Origin: an uncultured Mollicutes bacterium
Lineage (GTDB): Bacteria; Bacillota_I; Bacilli_A; RFN20; CAG-826
Length of the DNA stretch: 23,794 bases
Assembly (NCBI GenBank): GCA_900549975.1
Contig: URQK01000016.1
Span: forward strand, 1-23,794
Direction: 5' to 3'
Both the position numbers and the translations under genes were made by a program. Positions 1 to 6,118 of the stretch are shown in pieces (the first letter of the stretch is position 1; each line of letters starts with the position of its first letter). The notes under the pieces were generated by a model. That model saw only the letters and a list, made by a program, of their open reading frames with translations, ran no database searches and was not told where the DNA came from.

Positions 1-11
1 GGTAGCTAAAA

Positions 12-1358
12 ATGTTTTTAGAACAATCTTATTTGTTTTACTACAAAATACTTTTTATGATCGAACTACTTGGGGCCACTTTTTTACTTACGTTTAATTT
101 AAAAAAGCGTAATAATTTTGTTGTTCGTCTAGTTACAGGTATTATTGTTTGCTTATTAATAACTATTTTATTTCCTTTATTTAAAAATATTTCTTACACA
201 TGGTGGTATTCATCGATTATGTTTATGTTTTTCTTTGTGTGTGTAATGGGATTATTGATGTTTTTATACGATGAATCATGGCAAAAAATATTTTTTATTG
301 CTATTATTGGCTATACAACCCAACATTTCGCTCATGAAATTTATTCTTTGTTTGCTAACGCCTTGAATTTGGTTGATACTTCCTCAATGGGAATATATAG
401 CAGTGATGTAGTGGATTTAACAGAGTTATCAATTAATGTTTTACAATCTGTATTATATTTAGATGTTTATATTGCTGTGTATATATTTTTATATTTCTTT
501 TTTGGTAAAAGAATGCGTAATAATGATGTAAAAGTATCATCTATATCAATATTAGCAATAACAATGATTATTTTATTAACTGACATTATTTTAAATTCAG
601 TATTAGTATATTCTAAAACTTATAATCGCATGTATTCAATAATTGTTAGTATCTATAATATTTTATGCTGTGCAATGATTTTCTATATTCAATTTGCGGT
701 TACTAAAACTAAAGTATTAGAAAACGAATTACAAATTACTTCCCGTTTATTACATTTATCAGAAGATAAATATCGTGAAAGTAAAGAAAATGTTGATATG
801 ATTAATTTAAAATGTCATGACTTAAAGCATCAAATTCGTGAATATGCATCAAAAAGTTCTATTTCACAAGAAACAATAAACGGCTTAGAAAATCTAATTA
901 ATATTTATGATTCAAACATGAAAACAGGTAATGAAGCATTAAATCTTATTCTTACTGAAAAAAGTTTATTGTGTCAAAAGCAAAATATCAAACTAACATG
1001 TTTAGCAGATTGTACTAAATTAGGATTTATTAGTAATGAAGATTTATATAGTCTATTTGGTAACGCTATTGATAATGCAATTGAAGCAGTTATAAAAATT
1101 AATGATTTAGAAAAAAGGAACATAAATCTTATTGTGCGTAATGTACATTCCTTTATTTCTATCACTATTGAGAATTATTATGTAGGCGAAATATTTTTAG
1201 ATAGTAATGGATTACCAAAAACAACAAAAAACAATAAGGACTATCATGGTTTTGGTACTAAATCTATTAAAATGATTGTTAATAAATATAATGGTGATTT
1301 AAAGATTACAACAAAGAAAAATATTTTCACTTTAGCAATTTTATTCCAAAGTAAATAA
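12..1358 (+). CDS. AgrC-type GHKL sensor histidine kinase
   Basis: Membrane sensor kinase of the HPK10/AgrC-like group, expected to autophosphorylate on His and pass phosphate to a LytTR-type response regulator. The first ~235 residues hold six or seven hydrophobic segments, the usual polytopic sensor. A helical dimerisation region follows with the motif LKCHDLKHQI, where His269 is the likely phospho-acceptor; many GHKL kinases have this CHD form instead of the RHD of AgrC. The ATPase domain shows an N box (GNAIDNAIEAV, Asn351, Asp355, Asn356) and a G box (GFGTKSI). The 448-residue length fits the family. The partner regulator is not visible; bases 7-9 are a TAA that could end an upstream gene just before this start. 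ATG at 12 is used because the frame opens there, but ATG 57 is possible. No agrB or agrD peptide gene is visible. The ligand is unknown; the following carbohydrate genes make a link plausible but unproven. Confidence 0.85.
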   Translation: MFLEQSYLFYYKILFMIELLGATFLLTFNLKKRNNFVVRLVTGIIVCLLITILFPLFKNISYTWWYSSIMFMFFFVCVMGLLMFLYDESWQKIFFIAIIGYTTQHFAHEIYSLFANALNLVDTSSMGIYSSDVVDLTELSINVLQSVLYLDVYIAVYIFLYFFFGKRMRNNDVKVSSISILAITMIILLTDIILNSVLVYSKTYNRMYSIIVSIYNILCCAMIFYIQFAVTKTKVLENELQITSRLLHLSEDKYRESKENVDMINLKCHDLKHQIREYASKSSISQETINGLENLINIYDSNMKTGNEALNLILTEKSLLCQKQNIKLTCLADCTKLGFISNEDLYSLFGNAIDNAIEAVIKINDLEKRNINLIVRNVHSFISITIENYYVGEIFLDSNGLPKTTKNNKDYHGFGTKSIKMIVNKYNGDLKITTKKNIFTLAILFQSK

Positions 1359-1380
1359 TGCCATTTTTGTTAATTCTATG

Positions 1381-1413
1381 GTCTTGAAAGCGTTTACTTT
1401 CAAGACTTTTTTT
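1381..1413 (+). terminator. Intrinsic terminator after the sensor kinase gene
   Basis: A perfect 10-bp stem (1381-1390 with 1397-1406) and a 6-base loop are followed by seven T. It separates the kinase from the carbohydrate genes. The ascending arm and loop also contain a cre-like sequence. Confidence 0.9.
1384..1398 (+). promoter_or_regulatory. cre-like (CcpA) operator inside the terminator hairpin
   Basis: TTGAAAGCGTTTACT fits the degenerate Gram-positive cre consensus WTGNAANCGNWNNCW at every position. It lies about 160 bases before the lipoprotein start. Because it also forms part of the terminator stem and loop, the match could be partly coincidental; CcpA itself is not in the window. 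Confidence 0.45.
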
Positions 1414-1472
1414 CTTGCTGTTAAATACAGGATATGAAATCTAAACAACAACATATGCATAAAATATTGTAA

Positions 1473-1486
1473 AAAAACCGCTTTCA
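1473..1486 (-). promoter_or_regulatory. Second cre-like operator upstream of the glycan locus
   Basis: Read on the minus strand this is TGAAAGCGGTTTTT, matching 12 of 14 positions of the cre consensus TGWAANCGNTNWCA. It sits in the leader about 70 bases before the lipoprotein ATG, a usual place for catabolite repression of sugar genes. No convincing -35/-10 pair was found nearby, so I cannot say whether it blocks initiation or elongation. Confidence 0.4.
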
Positions 1487-1498
1487 TTTAAGTTTAAG

Positions 1499-1542
1499 GT
1501 GTCCATAGGACAATAGTTGCTAGCACAAATTGATTGCAACTA
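1499..1542 (+). promoter_or_regulatory. Two small hairpins in the leader of the lipoprotein gene
   Basis: A short hairpin (TGTCC-ATA-GGACA, near 1500-1512) is followed by a 7-bp stem (TAGTTGC 1514-1520 with GCAACTA 1536-1542) that ends one base before the ribosome binding site GAAAGGA. This arrangement could affect translation start. There is no T-run and no recognised riboswitch. Confidence 0.3.
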
Positions 1543-1556
1543 GAAAGGAACAAACT

Positions 1557-2801
1557 ATGAAAAGCAAATTATTAAAAACTTTGTTGATGGGTTCAATTAT
1601 TTTAGGCGCTAATCTTATGACTAGCTGCGGTGATTCAAAACCTAGCCAAAGTACAAACAAGCCCACTACTAATGCATCAACATCTATAGATGATTCTGAT
1701 CCATATGTAGTCAAACTAGAAATTGTTACAATGCCTGCTAAAACAACATACTTAGAAGGAGATGTATTTGATCCTAAAGGTATTGTTCTTAAAGCTACTT
1801 GGAGCCATGGTATTGATGAAGATGTTCGTTATAATGATGGCATCACATATGATAAGACTCCAATTACCGCTGAAACTAAATCAATCAAAGTAACATATGA
1901 AGGAATTAGTGTTGATGTTCCAATTACTATTTCTTCTCTTGCTGTAGAATCTCTTGAAATTACCAAAGCACTTTCAACACTTAGTTACCATGCTGGTGAT
2001 AAGTTTACTTTAAATGGATTAGAAGTTACAGCTAAATTTGAAGATGGAACAGCAAAAATAATCGATGTTTATGAAGTTGAAATTGATGGTAAAGATGTAA
2101 GTGAAACTATTAAAGGCGAAGGTATTGTTTTAGAAAAAGGAAAACATACCGTTAAAATTACTTATAAAGGTCAAAGTGTTTCATTTGAAATTGAAGTATA
2201 TAACGGATATCGTATTGAAGCAGAAAATATTAAAAACGCTGATGAAGTTAAAGAAGGCGACAAAAACTACTTACAAAGAGTTAAATATAAAGGTATCCAA
2301 CTAGGCGCAATGTTATATTCAAGTGGCCAAAAACCAGAAGCAATTAATGCATCTGGGCAAGGATATTTAGGCGAAATTAAAAAAGGAAATGCATTTGATA
2401 TTCATATTTGGTCAGATGTAGAAAGAAAAGCTGATATTATCATGACTGCAGCAAGCGGAGTTATTAAAGTAGATAGTAACAAACCTTGGAGGCCATTAGA
2501 GACTTGGGATATTCAATTAAATAAAATGATTAGTGCAACCGCAAATGGCAAGAAAGTAGAAATTGCGGATGATGTAATTTTACCAGGATTCGTTACTGAA
2601 CCTAATGAAGATGGCACTTATACTTATAATCTTTTTGCCTGGGTAAACTTCATTGATGTTGCATTTGGGGAAATGAATTTATTAAAAGGCGATAATGTGA
2701 TTAGCATCGAATTAATTGGTGATATGGCTTTCACTGGTGATAAAACTAGTGGAGCAGGTACATTAAACATTGATAAATTTGAAGTTCAATTCAAAGACTA
2801 G
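1557..2801 (+). CDS. Surface lipoprotein with two Ig-like domains and a carbohydrate-binding-like domain
   Basis: Predicted lipid-anchored surface protein of 414 residues. The start is ATG 1557, eight bases after the site GAAAGGA; an upstream in-frame codon at 1530 lacks such a site. The signal peptide ends in MTSC, giving lipidated Cys24 (Met at -3 is slightly unusual). A Ser/Thr/Asn-rich linker runs to about residue 48. Residues 51-126 and 129-215 are two repeats of the bacterial Ig-like group 3 type (pattern YLEGDxFDPKGIxL, then YHAGDKFTLNGLEV). Residues 218-413 begin with YRIEAEN and include NASGQGYLGEI, features of CBM6/CBM35-like beta-sandwich modules, so glycan binding is likely. The GH3 gene starts 18 bases downstream, so the two are probably co-transcribed and the protein may hold substrate for that enzyme. 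No catalytic motif is visible. The CBM family is inferred, not shown, and the bound sugar is unknown. Confidence 0.75.
   Translation: MKSKLLKTLLMGSIILGANLMTSCGDSKPSQSTNKPTTNASTSIDDSDPYVVKLEIVTMPAKTTYLEGDVFDPKGIVLKATWSHGIDEDVRYNDGITYDKTPITAETKSIKVTYEGISVDVPITISSLAVESLEITKALSTLSYHAGDKFTLNGLEVTAKFEDGTAKIIDVYEVEIDGKDVSETIKGEGIVLEKGKHTVKITYKGQSVSFEIEVYNGYRIEAENIKNADEVKEGDKNYLQRVKYKGIQLGAMLYSSGQKPEAINASGQGYLGEIKKGNAFDIHIWSDVERKADIIMTAASGVIKVDSNKPWRPLETWDIQLNKMISATANGKKVEIADDVILPGFVTEPNEDGTYTYNLFAWVNFIDVAFGEMNLLKGDNVISIELIGDMAFTGDKTSGAGTLNIDKFEVQFKD
2208..2795 (+). repeat. Carbohydrate-binding-like domain, copy A
   Basis: Encodes residues 218-413 of the lipoprotein. It shares a run of motifs with copies B and C in the 6119-8158 gene: EAEN/EAEE near the start, NASGxGYxGEI, WSDVER, SGVI, DIQLNxMI, DDVILPG, and a closing GTLNID. 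Copy C is clearly the closest relative (QLGAML and WSDVER are identical). This points to domain duplication inside the locus. Confidence 0.75.
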
Positions 2802-2819
2802 TTAAGGAGTTAAATATAT

Positions 2820-5800
2820 ATGAAAATAGCAAAATTAGGACCTGGTAAAATTGTTGGATTAGTTGGTTTAGGAGTTTTATTAGGCGGAATTATTGCTGGT
2901 AATGTTGTATGCGATACTTATAGCGGTGTTATCACTAAAGCTTTATGTGGTAATGGAGTATCTTTCGATGGTGAAGAAGTAGAAAAGGCTTCCGCCCTTG
3001 GTGATGAATTATGCCAAGAACTTGAAAGAGAAGGTATTGTATTACTTAAAAACGGCAATTTAAAAAATGGTAATAAAGCTTTACCGTTAAGTGCAGAAAC
3101 TACAAAGGTTAATCTATTTGGTTATGCTGCAACAAAAGGATTCTTATTAAGAGGTATTGGCAGTGGATCTTCCACTATCAATGCTGATAAAAGAGTTGAT
3201 TTAACAGGTGCTTTAGAAAAAGCAGGCATTGAATATAATAAAGAGATTTTATCTGCTTATGATTCTGCTAAATTTGGAACACGTGAAAATAACAAAAGTT
3301 CACCTTATGAATTAGCGGAACCATCTCGTGATTTCTATACAGATACAATGTTGCAAAATGCTAAAGAATTCTCAAATACAGCTATTATTGTGTTAAGTAG
3401 AAATGGTGGAGAAAATATTGGAGAAATTCCTTTAACTCAATCATTAAGAACAGAAAAAGGTACAGAAACAGATAATTCAAGAACTTACTTAGAAACATCA
3501 AAGTATGAAGATGAATTAATTAAGATGGCACATGAAAATTTTGATAATGTCATTGTGCTTATCAATTCTTGTAATACGATGCATTTAGGTATTGTTGATA
3601 GCGATAATGTTAACGCTGCTTTATATATTGGCTTAACTGGTCAATCAGGTGCTCGTGCAATTCCAGATATTTTATGGGGAAAAGCAAACCCATCTGGAAA
3701 AGTATCAGATACATATGCTTATGATCCAGAAACGGCTGCATCTTACGCTAACTACATAAAACAAGGAGCCCATATTCAATATGTTGAAGATATCTATTTT
3801 GGCTATAAGTGGTATGAAACTGCTGATACGGAAGGATATTGGAAGGATGTTAATAATGGCTATGGTAAAGGCTATGATGGTGTTGTCCAATATCCATTTG
3901 GTTATGGATTAAGCTATACCACATTTGATTGGGAAATTAGTGCCATTACTACTGATACTACAATTACTAAAAAAGGAACTTTAGAATTTGAAGTAGTTGT
4001 TACTAACACTGGTAGTGTTGCTGGAAAAGATGTAGTTGAAATTTATGTAAATCCTCCTTATACAAAAGGCGGAATTGAAAAATCTTCCGCAAATTTAGTG
4101 GCGTTTGGTAAAACAGCGGAATTAAAACCAGGACAAAGTCAAACATTAAAATTATCTTTTAATGCTTATGATATGGCAAGTTATGATTGCTATGATAAAA
4201 ATAGTAATGGATTTACGGGCTATGAATTAGAACCAGGAAATTATGAAATTAAATTCATGACGGACTCTCATAACTTAAAGAAATGTGATAATAATGTTCT
4301 AACTTATAAAGTTGAAAGTGTTGGAGAAAACATTGGTATTACTTATAAAATGGATCCAAAAACCAGACAATTTGTTAAGAATAGAATGACAGGTGAAAGT
4401 GCTTATCTTGACTTACCAGTTGATGGTAGCTCGGTAAATGCTGCTAGTTATATGACACGTAGTGATTTTGCTACTTCATTTCCAACTAAACACGCTAAAA
4501 ATCCTACTGGTGATGGCGGTAAGGCTACCAAAATTAATGATGTATATGATACAAACATAATGCCTACTACAGGCGTTGATAGCGGATTAAGATTAGTAAC
4601 TAAAGAAGATGGTTCTAAAGCTTCTAAAGCTTCTAAAGCTGATTTAGAGGGTAATGGAACTAAGTTAAAGGCTAATGAAGAACTATTTAAAGATTTATCA
4701 AATTATAATAGTACAACTTGGGACACATTGTTAGACCAAATGTCACTTGATGATTACACAACACTTGTTGAAGATGGCGGATTTGAAACTCAAGCTATTG
4801 AATCTATTGGTAAAGCAAGAGCATATGATACTGATGGTCCAGCAGGATTTAACGCTAATGTATTATCACCAACTGATTCTGGTGCTAAATCAAAATGGAC
4901 TGCTTATCCAAGTGAAACATTAATTGGTTGTACTTGGAGTAGTGAGTTAGCATTCAATATGGGATTATCTATGGGTGTTGAAGCACAAGCAACTGGTGTT
5001 AATGGTTGGTATGCTCCAGGCGTTAACTTACATCGTTCATCATATACAGCAAGAAACTATGAATATTATAGTGAAGATGGTGTGATTTCAGGAAAATTAG
5101 CAGCAGAAGTAATTCGTGGCGCTAAAACCAACGGATTATATTGCTACTTAAAACACTTTGTCCTTTCTGAACCAGGACCAAATCCAGGTGGATTAAACAC
5201 ATGGGTAACTGAACAAAATCTTCGTGAAAACTATTTAAAACCATTTGAAATTGCGGTTAAAGAAGGCGGCGCAAATGCAATTATGTCAGCGTTTAATCGT
5301 GTTGGTGGTATTTGGGCAGGTGCATCTTATCCTTGCTTAACACAAATATTACGTACAGAATGGGGATTTAGAGGAACAGTTATTACTGACTACTCTGCTG
5401 GTGGCGGATTAGGTGGAATGAACCCAGAACAAGGTGTAAAAGCAGGTAATGATATGTGGCTTAACCCAAGTAAAGATAGAAACCAAGCACCTTTAAATAC
5501 ATCTGATGCTACAAGCATGGTTTGTGCAAGAAAAGCAGCTAAAAATATTATCTTTACATACATTGATACATATCAATATGCAAAGACACATGATGCAGGT
5601 GATGATTCACGCTATTCCGTTGAAGTAGGTATTCGTACTACTGAATCAGTATTTGCGTGGTGGATTCCAGTATTAATTGCTTTAGATGTTGTCGCTGTTA
5701 GCGCAATTGGATTAGCGGTATTCTTTATCTTAAAACCTAAAAAATTAGTTTATGATTCAGTAAGTGTGGAAAAAGATGATAATTACGCTAATGAACGAGC

Positions 5801-5921
5801 TAAAGAAAGACAAAGATTAGCTAAAGAAAAACGAATAGAGTCTTTAAAGAAAGATATCGAAGTGTTAAACATACAACTCGCTAACAAGAAAAAAGAGTTA
5901 GATGAATTAAATAATAAATAA
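2820..5921 (+). CDS. Membrane-anchored GH3 beta-glycosidase with swapped domain order
   Basis: Predicted beta-glucosidase-type enzyme (1033 residues) removing terminal sugars outside the membrane. An N-terminal hydrophobic segment (about 11-30) is followed by the GH3 C-terminal sandwich domain (about 60-370; EGIVLLKN, GGEN with candidate acid/base Glu198, NPSGKVSDT, YPFGYGLSYT), an Fn3-like domain (about 388-487), a linker with three SKA repeats, and only then the TIM barrel (about 637-930). The barrel has DGPAGF, HRSS, RNYEYYSEDG, KHF (Lys778-His779) and ITDYSAGG with nucleophile Asp857. This inverted order is known from Ruminococcus albus and Butyrivibrio enzymes. After KHF the usual NxQE loop is replaced by VLSEPGPNPGG, so specificity may differ. 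A second membrane segment (about 945-970) is followed by KPKK and a charged coiled-coil tail (985-1033), which positive-inside logic places in the cytosol. It probably belongs with the flanking binding-protein genes. The GH3 assignment is firm; the substrate is unknown. Confidence 0.9.
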   Translation: MKIAKLGPGKIVGLVGLGVLLGGIIAGNVVCDTYSGVITKALCGNGVSFDGEEVEKASALGDELCQELEREGIVLLKNGNLKNGNKALPLSAETTKVNLFGYAATKGFLLRGIGSGSSTINADKRVDLTGALEKAGIEYNKEILSAYDSAKFGTRENNKSSPYELAEPSRDFYTDTMLQNAKEFSNTAIIVLSRNGGENIGEIPLTQSLRTEKGTETDNSRTYLETSKYEDELIKMAHENFDNVIVLINSCNTMHLGIVDSDNVNAALYIGLTGQSGARAIPDILWGKANPSGKVSDTYAYDPETAASYANYIKQGAHIQYVEDIYFGYKWYETADTEGYWKDVNNGYGKGYDGVVQYPFGYGLSYTTFDWEISAITTDTTITKKGTLEFEVVVTNTGSVAGKDVVEIYVNPPYTKGGIEKSSANLVAFGKTAELKPGQSQTLKLSFNAYDMASYDCYDKNSNGFTGYELEPGNYEIKFMTDSHNLKKCDNNVLTYKVESVGENIGITYKMDPKTRQFVKNRMTGESAYLDLPVDGSSVNAASYMTRSDFATSFPTKHAKNPTGDGGKATKINDVYDTNIMPTTGVDSGLRLVTKEDGSKASKASKADLEGNGTKLKANEELFKDLSNYNSTTWDTLLDQMSLDDYTTLVEDGGFETQAIESIGKARAYDTDGPAGFNANVLSPTDSGAKSKWTAYPSETLIGCTWSSELAFNMGLSMGVEAQATGVNGWYAPGVNLHRSSYTARNYEYYSEDGVISGKLAAEVIRGAKTNGLYCYLKHFVLSEPGPNPGGLNTWVTEQNLRENYLKPFEIAVKEGGANAIMSAFNRVGGIWAGASYPCLTQILRTEWGFRGTVITDYSAGGGLGGMNPEQGVKAGNDMWLNPSKDRNQAPLNTSDATSMVCARKAAKNIIFTYIDTYQYAKTHDAGDDSRYSVEVGIRTTESVFAWWIPVLIALDVVAVSAIGLAVFFILKPKKLVYDSVSVEKDDNYANERAKERQRLAKEKRIESLKKDIEVLNIQLANKKKELDELNNK
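4613..4639 (+). repeat. Three tandem 9-base repeats in the GH3 linker
   Basis: TTCTAAAGC occurs three times head to tail, in frame, encoding SKASKASKA in the linker before the TIM barrel. Slippage in 9-base steps would change linker length without shifting the frame. Confidence 0.85.
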
Positions 5922-5929
5922 TTAAAAAT

Positions 5930-5955
5930 ATGACGGCATTTTATAATGCCGTTAT
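5930..5955 (+). terminator. Hairpin between the GH3 gene and the small peptide gene
   Basis: The 8-bp perfect core ACGGCATT/AATGCCGT has a 4-base loop and extends to 11 pairs with one G-U. Only a weak, interrupted T-rich tail follows, so it is more likely a partial terminator, processing site or mRNA-end stabiliser than a full stop. Confidence 0.45.
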
Positions 5956-5980
5956 ATGTATAAATAAAAGGAACATTAAA

Positions 5981-6106
5981 ATGAAAAAAAATTATTTAGA
6001 GCCTAGTTTAAATGTCGTAACAATTAGTGTTGAAGACGTAATATGTGTATCTAAAGTCGATAGTAATTTAGATATTATTACATCAGAACCAGATGAAACT
6101 TTATAG
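5981..6106 (+). CDS. Small 41-residue peptide of unknown function
   Basis: A short gene starting at ATG 5981, eight bases after an AAAGGA site, and ending at TAG 6104-6106. The stop runs directly into the AGGTGGTG ribosome binding site of the next gene, which suggests translational coupling. The product begins MKKNYLEPSLNVV, contains VEDVICVS with one Cys (22) and ends acidic (SEPDETL). There is no signal peptide or membrane segment. From memory, gut Firmicutes carry many annotated hypotheticals of about this size with a lysine-rich start, an aromatic-x-x-Pro motif and a D-V-I-x-x-S motif; this peptide resembles them. Function is unknown; it could be a secreted-peptide precursor or a small regulator. 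The good ribosome binding site and snug placement argue for a real gene. Confidence 0.6.
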   Translation: MKKNYLEPSLNVVTISVEDVICVSKVDSNLDIITSEPDETL

Positions 6107-6118
6107 GTGGTGAGTAAT

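Noticed and set aside
5930..5955. Full terminator splitting the GH3 gene from the peptide and binding-protein genes
   Set aside because: The stem is good but there is no continuous T-run, and no clear promoter follows, so the genes are kept as one cluster.
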